Of a DNA stretch of 32,233 nucleotides, positions 1 through 9,111 are shown piece after piece. Under the pieces are notes generated by a model that made no database searches, had not been told where the DNA came from, and saw nothing but the letters and a program-made list of their open reading frames with translations. Each line of letters opens with the position of its first letter. Position 1 is the stretch's first letter. Source of the stretch: Bacteroidota bacterium (GTDB lineage Bacteria; Bacteroidota; Ignavibacteria; Kapaibacteriales; NICIL-2). The translations under genes were made by a program, and so were the position numbers. The DNA is taken from assembly GCA_019695345.1 (NCBI GenBank), contig JAIBAE010000051.1, positions 1 to 32,233 on the forward strand. Reading direction: 5' to 3'.

Positions 1-757
1 GATAATCACGAGCAACATTGTCCCACGATTGTGCTAACGAAGTATAAAATCCAAAACGGTAATCTGATGTGGTACTGATGTTTACATCACCCATCCAGCC
101 CCATTTTCCATCGCCTCGTAAATTATAAACCCAACCTGTTAAATATCCATACGAGTGATTTGATGCCTTCATGCCTAAGCCGGCAGCGGTGCGCATTTCG
201 CTTTCATCGCTATTCCAATCGTGTGCTTTAATCAACGCAGCAGGAGACATACCCTTTGCATTTGCACTCACACCCGAAGCAATCATAGTACCTGCGCAGT
301 GTGTAGCATGGTTAGAAATATTTGCCGGGTTATCAACCTGTGTTATTCTGCCGGTTAGCTCTTGGTGTGTATTGCGAACTCTGGCTTCATCCCATATACC
401 AAGTGTTTGTCCGCTACCGTTAAGATTCAATCCAAGTGAACCGCCGGTCCAAACAGTATTACTGCGAATTGTGGTTGCAGATGTTACGCTAATACCAAAG
501 TAATACATTGGCATTCCGTTTTCAATCCGCTGTAAGGATATAAACGGTCCGTTCGGAATCTGCATATCTGTGGGAATATTATAGGTCTTGGCAAACGCTA
601 AAGCTTCGTTGTGTTGTTGTTCGTATTGCTTTTGTGCTTTGGTTGTATTATCAGCAACTTTTTGTAATTGCTCACCTATTTTTATCCATTGCTGCGAAAA
701 AACGGTGGAATACGTAAACAAAAGACTACATAACAGGAATGCGTAACGGATTACCAT
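1..757 (-). CDS. Secreted subtilisin-like serine protease (S8), N-terminal part, cut by window edge
   Basis: The first 252 residues of a peptidase running off the left edge. The start is the ATG at 757, preceded by GGAGG four bases upstream. Residues 1-21 form a signal peptide (charged start, hydrophobic core, cleavage near VFSQ). A variable propeptide-like stretch follows. The catalytic Asp of subtilases fits D123 in LGIWDEARV. The catalytic His fits H150 in NHATHCAGTM, a variant of the usual HGTHVAGT. NHSYG at 200-204 resembles the family's next conserved block. The catalytic Ser lies outside the window. Two nearby genes carry T9SS sorting domains, so a similar C-terminus is likely here, but it cannot be seen. 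It probably degrades protein at the cell surface or outside the cell. Confidence 0.85.
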   Translation of the reverse strand, partial: MVIRYAFLLCSLLFTYSTVFSQQWIKIGEQLQKVADNTTKAQKQYEQQHNEALAFAKTYNIPTDMQIPNGPFISLQRIENGMPMYYFGISVTSATTIRSNTVWTGGSLGLNLNGSGQTLGIWDEARVRNTHQELTGRITQVDNPANISNHATHCAGTMIASGVSANAKGMSPAALIKAHDWNSDESEMRTAAGLGMKASNHSYGYLTGWVYNLRGDGKWGWMGDVNISTTSDYRFGFYTSLAQSWDNVARDY

Positions 758-980
758 TCTACCTCCGGATAACAGTACAGTTCGGAAAAATTAAAGGCAA
801 TCCATTGGTGGGTTTTGCGCAAAGTCCATGCGCTATTTTTTGTATATCGGTAAAACTACGTAGAACTTTAGCGGACTATTATTTTTTTGTTTCCAGCCCT
901 ATTATTCATCAAAAAAAACACCTTTTTCTTGCATGGACAGAACCTCAGTTTACACAAACTGTTCATCGTTGAACAAATAA

Positions 981-1003
981 AAAAAGCCGCTCATCGCGGC
1001 TTT
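981..1003 (-). terminator. Rho-independent terminator downstream of cysS
   Basis: Read on the minus strand, the stem AAAGCCGC / GCGGCTTT closes a 5-nt loop and is followed by a run of T (the A-run at 981-987 on the plus strand). It lies about 90 bases after the cysS stop, and a repeat end (1062-1084) sits between them. Confidence 0.75.
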
Positions 1004-1061
1004 ATGGGTGTTTCTTGATTGTGGTTCTGACCTGCAAGCAGAATAGTGTATTTAGCTGAAC

Positions 1062-1084
1062 AACCGGAGCAGTTTGCGATAGCA
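1062..1084. repeat. Right-end copy of the dispersed inverted-end repeat (half copy)
   Basis: The segment ends in TTGCGATAGCA and matches the right ends of the other copies (for example 7850-7873, 10542-10565). It stops five bases before the cysS stop codon. The internal-type motif GGACAGAACC is at 935-944, 140 bases upstream. A left end is not clear; a weak resemblance near 888 may be a decayed one. The region 758-1089 has no gene. Apart from this and the terminator it holds two small hairpins (for example CAGTTT/AAACTG near 946-961). Confidence 0.5.
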
Positions 1085-1089
1085 TAGAA

Positions 1090-2541
1090 TTATTCTTTTA
1101 CTACCTCAAATCCCTCTTTGGTGTCTTTTACAACGTAGCCACGCTCGGTAATTTGCTGACGCAGAGAATCGGAAAGAGCAAAGTTTTTATCTTTCTTTGC
1201 TTGCCAACGTTGCTGAGCCAACGCAATAACATCCTCCGGAATTTCAATAATCACCTCAGGTCTGGAGCTGATTTGCCACACGTTAAACACATTATTCAGT
1301 TCGGTAAAGAAGGCAAGAAGTTCTTGCTTACTTTGTTCGTTAAGTGTGGTAGGATTTGTTTTATTGATAAATCCAAACAACTGTGCTAATGCTTTGGGTG
1401 TATGGACATCGTTTGCCAACTCGCCAAACACACTTGTACGAACAGACTGAACATCAATGTGTTCCGTGCCATTGGCAGACCAAACATCGTAAATAAAATC
1501 CTGAACACGTGTACGTGCCTTATGCGCGGCTGTAATTCCATCAAAAGTAAAGTTGAACACCGATTGATAATGTGCCGACATCATTGCAAAACGAATATCC
1601 AGTGCATCAATACCTTTTTCCAACAAATCATGAAGCGTGAAGAAATTGCCAAGCGACTTGCTCATTTTCTTTCCTTCCACTTCTAAAAATTCGTTGTGGC
1701 ACCAGAACGAAGCAGGCTCTACGCCATAGCCCGCCTTGCTTTGCGCTATTTCATCTTCGTGATGTGGGAAACGTAAATCAACACCACCTGTGTGAATATC
1801 AAATGGCAATCCAAGCAATTCTTTTCCCATTGCAGAGCACTCTATATGCCAACCGGGACGCCCGGGTAAATGCTCGCCATCAAATTCAAAATCCCAATAC
1901 GGTTCGCCATCTTTGGTTGCTTTCCATAGCACAAAGTCGCTCACACTTTCGCGTTCGTATTCATCGGCATCAATACGCACACCCTCGCGGAAGTTTCCAA
2001 AATCAACTTGAAACAACTTTCCGTACGAGTCAGCATCGCGCCAAGCATTTAAGTTAAAGTACACACTTCCTTCGGCAACATATCCAAAGCCATTACGCAC
2101 AATGTTACGAATCAACTCTTGCATGGCAGGAATAAACTCTGTTGCCCGAGGCATAGAAATAAAATGTGTTGCTTCAATTCCAAGCTTGGTTATGTCCTCA
2201 ACAAATTTCGATTCGTAATATTTTGTAAACGTAGATAAATCGGCGTTGGGGTTTCCTGATTGTTCTCCCATTTCAGCAAGCCATTTATCGCTACCAACTT
2301 TGCTATCGCGAATAGTTTTATCATCAATATCAGTTATGTTCATCACCCAATGCACATTGTATTGGCCAACAACTCGCAACACACGCTGAAGCAAATCGGC
2401 AAACAAAAATGCACGCATATTCCCTATGTGTGCGTGGTTGTACACGGTAGGTCCGCAAGAATACACTTTAGCATGTCCCGGTTGTACCGGGGTAAACAAT
2501 TCAACTTTTTTAGTTAGAGTATTATACAGCGAAATATTCAT
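1090..2541 (-). CDS. cysS: Cysteinyl-tRNA synthetase
   Basis: Class I aminoacyl-tRNA synthetase that charges tRNA-Cys with cysteine using ATP; 483 residues, normal for the family. The HIGH signature reads HIGN at 38-41 and KMSKS is at 292-296. Zinc ligands by comparison with the E. coli enzyme are C29, C235, H260 and E264, with the expected 25-residue spacing from C235 to H260. I chose the ATG at 2541 because the protein then begins MNISLYNTL, like known CysS proteins. A GTG at 2550 would add three residues. No Shine-Dalgarno is evident. It stands alone between two terminator-like hairpins. The upstream one lies only about 45 bases before the start, which leaves little room for a promoter. 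Confidence 0.97.
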   Translation of the reverse strand: MNISLYNTLTKKVELFTPVQPGHAKVYSCGPTVYNHAHIGNMRAFLFADLLQRVLRVVGQYNVHWVMNITDIDDKTIRDSKVGSDKWLAEMGEQSGNPNADLSTFTKYYESKFVEDITKLGIEATHFISMPRATEFIPAMQELIRNIVRNGFGYVAEGSVYFNLNAWRDADSYGKLFQVDFGNFREGVRIDADEYERESVSDFVLWKATKDGEPYWDFEFDGEHLPGRPGWHIECSAMGKELLGLPFDIHTGGVDLRFPHHEDEIAQSKAGYGVEPASFWCHNEFLEVEGKKMSKSLGNFFTLHDLLEKGIDALDIRFAMMSAHYQSVFNFTFDGITAAHKARTRVQDFIYDVWSANGTEHIDVQSVRTSVFGELANDVHTPKALAQLFGFINKTNPTTLNEQSKQELLAFFTELNNVFNVWQISSRPEVIIEIPEDVIALAQQRWQAKKDKNFALSDSLRQQITERGYVVKDTKEGFEVVKE

Positions 2542-2586
2542 AGTTATCACATTAAGAATGAAACATCTGGGTTAAAAATAAAAAAC

Positions 2587-2608
2587 AAAAAAGCCGCACA
2601 TGGCGGTT
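2587..2608 (-). terminator. Probable terminator between rnr and cysS
   Basis: On the minus strand AACCGC-(loop)-GCGGCT forms a 6-bp stem with one G-T pair and a 5-nt loop, then a T run (A-run 2587-2592 on plus). It lies about 340 bases beyond the rnr stop and about 45 bases before the cysS ATG. It could end readthrough from rnr or act as an attenuator for cysS. Confidence 0.5.
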
Positions 2609-2739
2609 ACGGAGAAAGTGGAATCAGCAACAACATCGTGCCGATAACATAGAGGTATATATGGTTGCGGTGTGTTTCATACGTGGTGCAATCTACGCAT
2701 TTGATGTTGAATCACAAATACATAGAATCATTTTCTTTT

Positions 2740-2940
2740 TGTTATCGGCAAGAATCTTCCGGTATTAACTCGTTCTCCATGTGCCCGACAGAACCTCGCG
2801 TTTCAAAAAGCATCTATCGCGGATAAGAGTGTGGTTAGCAAAGGGTTATGTCCCGCAATAAAAGGTAGTAGGGGCAGAAAATATTCTGCCCTAAATTTTC
2901 TGCCCCATCAGTAAAACGTTTGGTGCGGCTTGCGTTAGCA
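2740..2940. repeat. Dispersed intergenic element with inverted ends (copy 1, with nested palindrome)
   Basis: This occupies most of the gap between cysS and rnr. The left end starts TGTTATCGGCA (variant of TGCTATCGC). The right end is 2918-2940 and finishes in TTGCGTTAGCA, five bases from the rnr stop codon. The internal motif CGACAGAACC is at 2786-2795, 46 bases from the left end. The distance from motif to right end is 145 bases, about 37 more than in copies at 7701 and 23374. A 36-bp palindrome at 2871-2906 would account for this. Confidence 0.55.
2871..2906. repeat. 36-bp palindrome nested in the element
   Basis: Perfect 12-bp inverted arms, GGGGCAGAAAAT (2871-2882) and ATTTTCTGCCCC (2895-2906), around a 12-nt centre. 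The centre contains a further copy of ATTCTGCCC. Like the 19-bp palindrome at 17336-17354, it begins GGGGC and ends GCCCC. Confidence 0.8.
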
Positions 2941-2945
2941 TAAAC

Positions 2946-5132
2946 TTATGCTTCTGTTGAACGGAGTTGTATATCAATTTCGCGTTTATCGAGATTGACA
3001 TTTGTAATCTGAACACGCACTCGTGTTCCGTACCGATAAATCGTTTTGCTTTTTCTTCCTACAAGACGGTAATTTTTTTCGTCGTAATAAAAGTAATCGC
3101 CGTGAATATCGCGTAAGTGCAGCAACCCTTCGGCAAAAATTTCATCCATCAATACAAAAATGCCGAAGTTGGTAATACCGGTAACGGTGCCGTCAAACTC
3201 GCGTAGTAAAAAATTTCTTGCCATTAACGTTTGTGCAAGTTTGTTTGATGCGCGTTCGGCATCTACTGCTACTCGTTCCTGTGCACTGCAATGGTCGGCA
3301 ACCTCTTCAATATATTCTTCCAGAAATCTTATACGTTCTACACTCGGTTGCTCTTTAGCATACTCTTTTAATAAACGATGCACAACAACATCGGGGTAAC
3401 GACGGATAGGCGAAGTAAAATGCGAGTAATGCGAAAACCCTAATCCAAAGTGACCAATGTTATGCGATGCGTACACAGCCTTTGCCTGAGCACGCAACAT
3501 AATCTGGTTAATAACTGGCGATTCCGGAATCTTACTTATTGAATTGAGCAGTGTGTTGATTGCATGTGATGTCCATTTGGTGTTTGGAACTTCAACGCCT
3601 AACGATTGTATAAACCCAAGGGCATTGCGTAGTTTTTCGGTATCGGGTTCATCGTGAATACGATACATAAACGGAAGCGGACGTTTTAATCGCCATTGCT
3701 TGCTTTGCTTATCAATGTGTTCTGTAATCACTTTATTTGCCGCAAGCATACACTCTTCTACTAACCCTGTTGCATCAGTACGTTTTTTCTGTGTTGCCTT
3801 AATTGGATTTTTGTTTTCATCAAGCTGAAAACGAATCTCGTATGTTTCAAAGTCAATTCCGCCTTGACTGTATCTACGTTTACGAAGTGTTTCCGATAGT
3901 TTATATAACAATAATACAAACTCAGCATTATCGCCTTGTTTGGTATAGATGATTTGCTGGACTTCATCGTAGGTATAGCGGCGTTTACTGTTGATTATCG
4001 TTTCTTCTATTCGATACGATTTACAAATACCGCGTGAGGAAAATTCCATAAATACAGAATAGGTTAATCTATCCTGATTTGGTACTAACGAACAAACATT
4101 GTTGGAGAGAACTTCCGGTAACATGGGTATCACTCTATCCACTAAATAATAGCTATTAGCTCTTCGCGATGCTTCTCTATCAAGCGAAGTAGCTACAGGT
4201 AAATACGCCGAAACATCGGCAATGTGAACTCCTAATTCCAGATTACCATTTGCAAGTGTTTTTAACGAGAGAGCATCATCAAAATCCTTTGCATCATCGG
4301 GGTCAATGGTTATCACTAACTCATTGCGCAAGTCCGTACGGTGAGATATATCTTGTTCAGCGGTGGCATAACGCTTTGCTTCTTCTTCGATATGTTGCGG
4401 GAATTCCGGTGGTAAACGAAACTCTTTGATGATAGCGGCAAACTCAACGTGGTTATCGCCTGCTCTGCCAAGTACTTCAACAACTTCTGCTTCGGGGTTT
4501 TTATGTGGGTCATCCCATTTTAGGAATGTTGCAAGTACTTTATCTCCGGGTTTAGCTGAATTGAGCTTCTTTAACGGAACAAGAAAGTCGAAGAAATAAT
4601 TCTCTTCATCGGGAACAAAGAAGAAGAAGTCACCATCGTATTCAATTGTACCGGCAATGTTAGCCGTATTTCGTTGTAAAATTTCTACAACTTCGCCACG
4701 TGGTTTCTTGTTTGGGCGTAGTGCTAATAACTTCACTTTAACAGTATCACCATGCAAGGCAGTTTGCATATCACTGCGTTTGATATGAATGCGAGGGAAT
4801 TCATCACTTTCTGTTTCTACATATCCGCTTGTTTCGTAATCAAGTATCAACTTTCCAACAAACGATGTTGATTCGTGTAATGCAGTTAACATATACCGTC
4901 GGCGGGTGGTTTTGGTAATCACGCCGCTTTCAATAAAAGAGTCGAGTGCAGATAACAATTCATCATATTCTTTGCTATCTGATTTAATACCAAGTTCTTT
5001 AGCAACCTGATGGAGGCGTATAGGTGATTGTGTTCGCTTTATGTATTCAAACAACGCATTAGGTATATCTTGCGGGGTAACCTTAGGAGTAGTTGTAACA
5101 GAATTGTGTTTGGTCTTCTTTTTCTTTTTCAT
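2946..5132 (-). CDS. rnr: Ribonuclease R (RNB-family 3'-5' exoribonuclease)
   Basis: Processive hydrolytic 3'-5' exoribonuclease that degrades structured RNA in mRNA and rRNA quality control; 728 residues. Order of domains: lysine-rich start, winged-helix-like segment (about 22-82), cold-shock RNA-binding domains (about 88-225), RNB catalytic domain (about 265-600), and a C-terminal S1 domain (about 640-725, with TNFGIFV). The magnesium site matches E. coli RNase R: D277, D283, D285 and D286 in IDPDDAKDFDDA. The ATG at 5132 is the first good start; no Shine-Dalgarno is visible. Only 59 bases separate it from the upstream GGDEF-like gene on the same strand, with no terminator, so cotranscription is likely. 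The basic N-terminal KKKKKTK stretch may help bind RNA. Confidence 0.96.
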   Translation of the reverse strand: MKKKKKTKHNSVTTTPKVTPQDIPNALFEYIKRTQSPIRLHQVAKELGIKSDSKEYDELLSALDSFIESGVITKTTRRRYMLTALHESTSFVGKLILDYETSGYVETESDEFPRIHIKRSDMQTALHGDTVKVKLLALRPNKKPRGEVVEILQRNTANIAGTIEYDGDFFFFVPDEENYFFDFLVPLKKLNSAKPGDKVLATFLKWDDPHKNPEAEVVEVLGRAGDNHVEFAAIIKEFRLPPEFPQHIEEEAKRYATAEQDISHRTDLRNELVITIDPDDAKDFDDALSLKTLANGNLELGVHIADVSAYLPVATSLDREASRRANSYYLVDRVIPMLPEVLSNNVCSLVPNQDRLTYSVFMEFSSRGICKSYRIEETIINSKRRYTYDEVQQIIYTKQGDNAEFVLLLYKLSETLRKRRYSQGGIDFETYEIRFQLDENKNPIKATQKKRTDATGLVEECMLAANKVITEHIDKQSKQWRLKRPLPFMYRIHDEPDTEKLRNALGFIQSLGVEVPNTKWTSHAINTLLNSISKIPESPVINQIMLRAQAKAVYASHNIGHFGLGFSHYSHFTSPIRRYPDVVVHRLLKEYAKEQPSVERIRFLEEYIEEVADHCSAQERVAVDAERASNKLAQTLMARNFLLREFDGTVTGITNFGIFVLMDEIFAEGLLHLRDIHGDYFYYDEKNYRLVGRKSKTIYRYGTRVRVQITNVNLDKREIDIQLRSTEA

Positions 5133-5191
5133 GAAGTTAATTAATTGCGTGTATCTCTGTTAATAGCTACTACGTGTACCAATATCGTACA

Positions 5192-7534
5192 TTAGTTAAA
5201 TACTACTACACAGTTTGTTTTTGCAGCTGCAATTTCCATTGCCGAACCGGCGTTTGTAGCCAATGATTCTGCGTTATCAGCCGGACGAGCCTGTGCTAAT
5301 CCAATTGATACTGTAACGGTAAATCGTTTGCCCTTTATCTCTTTAGATGTAATTGCAACTTCCTTACGTACTCGTTCTGCCCAAAGTTTTGCTTCTTGCT
5401 CAGATGTACCACTCATACCTACACCTATAAGGTTATCATCCAAACGACCCATTATATCATAAACTTTAACATTACGTTTCACTATTTCCAATACGTGTAA
5501 GAAAATATCTTCCTTCTCAAAATCAGAAAGTGAAGATTCAATAGAGCCGTAGCGGTCAATCGCAATTATTAACAACAAAAATGAGGTAGTAAAATCACGA
5601 GCACGTGTTGTTTCCTCCTCCAAACGGTTCATAAACGCTACGGCGTTGATTAACCCGCTACTTTGGTCGGTGAGTTGATTTGCCTGCATCATTTCATGCA
5701 AACTCATCTGTTCAATAATCATTCCTGTTTGCTCACCTAATGTTTCCAAAACCGAAACATCTTTATGTGTTATTTGTGAGGTGTGTCCTTCAACAAACAG
5801 TGCACCATAATTATGCGATGTAGATTTCAATGCTATAGCTACAAAGAAACCGTTATCAAGTTTTGCTTCGTTAGGATGATAACGGCGTACCTGCGGGTCA
5901 ACCTTTTCCAAGCATGTAGTCATACCGGAATAAATAGTACGCGAAATCAACGAGTTATTCATTTCAACGGTTTCGTTTACCAACACGCTACTATTTTTAT
6001 TCTTGCTCGATATTGCATATACGCACCACGCCTCACGTTTAGGGTCAAACAAAATAACACCTATTGATTGGTAGTCGAGTATTTGTTCTGCCGATAACAC
6101 CAACGCATTGGCAACGGTGGACATTGTTGCATTACTTTCATTTACCAATGCTCTGAAGTTAGAAAGTGCATCTAATGTTCTGGAAGATTGCAATAAATCA
6201 TACTTACCTGTGTAGCTTTGTATTAACCCGCTAATAAGTTTGGTAAAATGCCCTAACGTACCTATGGTAATTTCATCGTATGCATCATCAACAGTAGAGT
6301 CCGCGCACAATACGCCAATTACTTTATGGTTAAGATATACCGGTACGCCTACAAAACTTACCGTCTGTGCTGAATCTTTATAATATGGTAATAAATCTGT
6401 CTCTGCCGAAGCCTTGATTTCCGTTAATATCTCCGGACGTCCGGTGTTTGCTATTTGCGAAATCATATCCATTCCTAATGGATACTTGCGCTGTTGCAAG
6501 AACATTTCAGGAACATCGGTTATGTGCGATTCCAATACTAATTCTTCTTTTTCGGTATTTACCCAAAAGAACACTGTTGTTCGTGCGCTCATCATAGAAC
6601 GGATTACTTGTAACACTCTCAACAGCAAGTAATCAAACTCTTTGCGTGGTTCTTCATTGCCTGGGTGGTCGGCGTCATCAATTAAATCTGCTAATGCTAT
6701 GTTCAGTTGTTTAATTTTATGACTTGATGTTTCTTCGGGTTCGGGTACTGCTTCATTTACCGGTAATTCATCGGTTAACTCTACTACATCTTCACTTACC
6801 GTTCCATTAGATGGCAACACAGCAGTTTCCGGTGCAAACTCTTCAACAACTGTATTATCAGGAAGTTTAGGAGATTGTTTGTTTTTATTTTTCCTGGAAC
6901 TCGATTTAGAAACAACTACCACATCGCTTTCAACCTCATCTTCAACTAACGCTGTAACAGGTTGTGGAGTTACTTCTTCCTTTTTAACCGGTTCGGAGAT
7001 TTCTATTTTTTTAAGGTCACCGGCATTAGATTCAACAACTTGTTTTTTGCCTTTTATCCTAACACCCGAAATTTCATCGTTAAAATCTGTTGAGAGTTCT
7101 TCGGCAACTTTTGCTACTTCGGCTTTAAATGCAGGTTCACGCCGGACTTTTACTTCCGACACCGATGAATCTGTATCGTCAAACGTCATCCGCGGACGTT
7201 CTTGTTTTTCGCCTTTTGCCGAAACATCATCGCTACCAAAGTTACTTTCAAAATCATCAAAAACGTAACGGGTTCCCGCAGAGTCTTTTTTAACCTTCAT
7301 GGTTAACTCAACGGGTTGGCTAACCGTTGGTCTGCGGAACTCAACTCTATCTTTTAACCGTTGGGAAATATTCATAACCAACACAACAGCCGATAGCAGT
7401 GCCAAGCACGCTCCAATCAAACGAACAGGCAGTTCGTTCAGAAAAATCATAATGAATAAACCAATAACAATGATAGCTATATAAATAGCATCACTCGGAA
7501 TAAGATACCGTTTGAGATCGAATTTGTTGTTCAT
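5192..7534 (-). CDS. Membrane-anchored GAF-GAF protein with a degenerate GGDEF domain
   Basis: 780 residues. Two membrane segments (about 17-32 and 37-55) are followed by a long acidic, low-complexity linker (about 80-285). Two GAF-type sensor regions come next (about 300-445 and 465-620), then a C-terminal domain with the fold pattern of GGDEF proteins (about 630-780, ending TVTVSIGLAQARPADN). Where active diguanylate cyclases have RYGGDEF, this one reads GRLDDNLIGVG. Both glycines and the catalytic Asp/Glu pattern are gone, so c-di-GMP synthesis is very unlikely. The upstream Asp in IAIDRYGSI is kept. I infer a cytoplasmic sensor held at the membrane whose last domain acts in binding or dimerisation. 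It probably shares a transcript with rnr. Confidence 0.85.
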   Translation of the reverse strand: MNNKFDLKRYLIPSDAIYIAIIVIGLFIMIFLNELPVRLIGACLALLSAVVLVMNISQRLKDRVEFRRPTVSQPVELTMKVKKDSAGTRYVFDDFESNFGSDDVSAKGEKQERPRMTFDDTDSSVSEVKVRREPAFKAEVAKVAEELSTDFNDEISGVRIKGKKQVVESNAGDLKKIEISEPVKKEEVTPQPVTALVEDEVESDVVVVSKSSSRKNKNKQSPKLPDNTVVEEFAPETAVLPSNGTVSEDVVELTDELPVNEAVPEPEETSSHKIKQLNIALADLIDDADHPGNEEPRKEFDYLLLRVLQVIRSMMSARTTVFFWVNTEKEELVLESHITDVPEMFLQQRKYPLGMDMISQIANTGRPEILTEIKASAETDLLPYYKDSAQTVSFVGVPVYLNHKVIGVLCADSTVDDAYDEITIGTLGHFTKLISGLIQSYTGKYDLLQSSRTLDALSNFRALVNESNATMSTVANALVLSAEQILDYQSIGVILFDPKREAWCVYAISSKNKNSSVLVNETVEMNNSLISRTIYSGMTTCLEKVDPQVRRYHPNEAKLDNGFFVAIALKSTSHNYGALFVEGHTSQITHKDVSVLETLGEQTGMIIEQMSLHEMMQANQLTDQSSGLINAVAFMNRLEEETTRARDFTTSFLLLIIAIDRYGSIESSLSDFEKEDIFLHVLEIVKRNVKVYDIMGRLDDNLIGVGMSGTSEQEAKLWAERVRKEVAITSKEIKGKRFTVTVSIGLAQARPADNAESLATNAGSAMEIAAAKTNCVVVFN

Positions 7535-7700
7535 GCCGCAGTTGTGGGATTACCCTTAAACGTTTTCCCCCCGTTTAAGTTTAATCAGTATGTAGTTGTT
7601 ATTAAGTGGGTTACAATTACGTTAACTGTTGCAAAAATACACTCTGCACCGTTTGTACACTATTTCTTTTTTTACAGTGCATAATTTTCTCCTTTCTTTC

Positions 7701-7873
7701 TGCTATCGCGTGACGGCACCGAACAACAACTATTCACCCATTCCGTAGGTATGCCGCAAAGAATCTCCGGTGTAGCACACCCTTAACGATTACGGTTGTT
7801 AGTTGAAGCAAGGTACTCATCCGCAAAATACGATGATGAGTTGGCTGACGTTCGGGGCGGTCAGGCGATAGCA
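7701..7873. repeat. Dispersed intergenic element with inverted ends (copy 2, 173 bp)
   Basis: The best-preserved copy, in the divergent gap 7535-7979. The left end (7701-7724) starts TGCTATCGCGTGACGGCACC. The right end (7850-7873) is its reverse complement with three mismatches in 24. An internal motif GCAAAGAATC sits at 7756-7765, 55 bases in. The left-end sequence recurs after the pepP stop at 29586 with few changes. No target-site duplication is visible and it has no reading frame of its own. I see nothing else definable in the rest of the gap. Confidence 0.7.
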
Positions 7874-7979
7874 AAATAGATTTTATCACAATGTAAAAAA
7901 GTGGACTCGCAACTACTGAAAGCGGGATGTAAGTTTGCTTATTAACTATTACAATTGTTCAACCAACTTGGGGAATCTT

Positions 7980-8621
7980 ATGATGAAGTATTTGTTTATG
8001 ATTGCTATTGCCGGAGCTTTATTTACAAGTTGTGGCGAAAAAGCGAAAGAAATGGGTCAGGCAATGGATAATATTAAAAACATTGCCGAAAACGCAGAGA
8101 AAGTACAAGCACAGCAATCGGATGTTCAGAAACGTAGAGATGAACGTCGTGCAAAAGGTGACACACTTGCAATTCCGTACAAAGATTTACAAGCATATCT
8201 TCCAGCAAGTGTTAATGGTTACACAGCTCAGGAACCAACTGGCGAATCGGTAAACATGATGGGTATGAGCTATTCTACCTGCGCGCGCCGCTATACAAAA
8301 CAAGGAGCAAATGGCGAGGAATCGGTTGAAGTAACCATAATGGATTATAACTCGCAAGCCGCATTATACGATGGTGCTATTATGATTTGGGGAGCAGGAA
8401 TTACTGTTGATAATGATGCAGAAACCACAAAAACTTTACAAACCGATTTACCGTACTCTGCAGCATTAGAACACTACTGGAAAAAAGAACACCGTTCCGA
8501 AGTAACGTACGCTTTAGGTGGAAGATTCTTGTTAACAATCAAAGCTGATAACCAAAGTAGTATTGATTTTGCCAAAAATGTAGCAACATCAATGAAACTT
8601 GCTGAACTGGCAAACAAATAA
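7980..8621 (+). CDS. Predicted lipoprotein of unknown function
   Basis: 213 residues. The start is the ATG at 7980 (ATGATG), preceded by GGGGAAT, the same leader type as the next gene. A lipoprotein signal ends in LFTSC, so the lipid-bearing cysteine is C18. Residues about 20-60 are charged and helical (EKAKEMGQAMDNIKNIAENA, then a run of K/R/E), likely a short coiled coil. The C-terminal half is a compact mixed domain that includes a typical alpha/beta ending (DQSSIDFAKNVATSMKLAEL). I do not recognise the family. It is followed 26 bases later by a small membrane protein gene, and a strong terminator ends the pair, so the two probably act together at the envelope. Confidence 0.8.
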   Translation: MMKYLFMIAIAGALFTSCGEKAKEMGQAMDNIKNIAENAEKVQAQQSDVQKRRDERRAKGDTLAIPYKDLQAYLPASVNGYTAQEPTGESVNMMGMSYSTCARRYTKQGANGEESVEVTIMDYNSQAALYDGAIMIWGAGITVDNDAETTKTLQTDLPYSAALEHYWKKEHRSEVTYALGGRFLLTIKADNQSSIDFAKNVATSMKLAELANK

Positions 8622-8647
8622 TTAAACTATTTATTAGGGGAAACATT

Positions 8648-9094
8648 ATGAATCCAATTGAACAACCTTTGGCAGATATTTTTGCAAAACTTCCAGTTTT
8701 TCCGGAGAATGTTAAAGATATCTTCAGGAAGCTCCTACCTTGGTTAATGATTATTGTAGGAGTTATTGCTCTACTTGGTTGGTTAGTTGTATTGGGTTTA
8801 TCTACTGTAGCACTTGGATTATCATCGTTTGCAGGCACAATGCCAAGCTATATGGGGAACATTGGAACATACGTTATAATGCCTGTAACTGCAGCATTAT
8901 CATTGTTTGGTGGTATACTTATGCTACAGGGTAAAAAGTTAGGTTGGGATTTTGCTTTATACTATCAGGTGTTAACATGTGTTTTAGCACTGTTATCGTT
9001 TAATATTTTTGGTGCCGTATGGGATATACTCTGGATTTGGGTATTATTTCAAATTCGGGAATACTTCACAAGAGGCTCTGATACAGTAATGTAG
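8648..9094 (+). CDS. Small integral membrane protein of unknown function
   Basis: 148 residues starting at the ATG at 8648, preceded by AGGGGAAAC. The N-terminus (about 1-30) is polar with an amphipathic look. Three or four hydrophobic segments follow: about 33-65 (possibly two helices), 72-92 and 98-135. The last is rich in Trp and ends in a charged tail. There are no catalytic motifs or cysteine pairs. It is the second gene of a two-gene unit with the lipoprotein at 7980 and is followed at once by a terminator. The function is unknown. Confidence 0.8.
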   Translation: MNPIEQPLADIFAKLPVFPENVKDIFRKLLPWLMIIVGVIALLGWLVVLGLSTVALGLSSFAGTMPSYMGNIGTYVIMPVTAALSLFGGILMLQGKKLGWDFALYYQVLTCVLALLSFNIFGAVWDILWIWVLFQIREYFTRGSDTVM

Positions 9095-9111
9095 ATTTAC
9101 AACAGATTAAT

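Noticed and set aside
6879-7268. A 129-codon plus-strand frame rich in Ser and Thr
   Set aside because: It is the antisense image of the low-complexity acidic linker of the gene at 5192-7534.
7701-7873. Insertion sequence with transposase
   Set aside because: The element is too short to encode a protein and shows no target duplication; at most it is a non-autonomous element.
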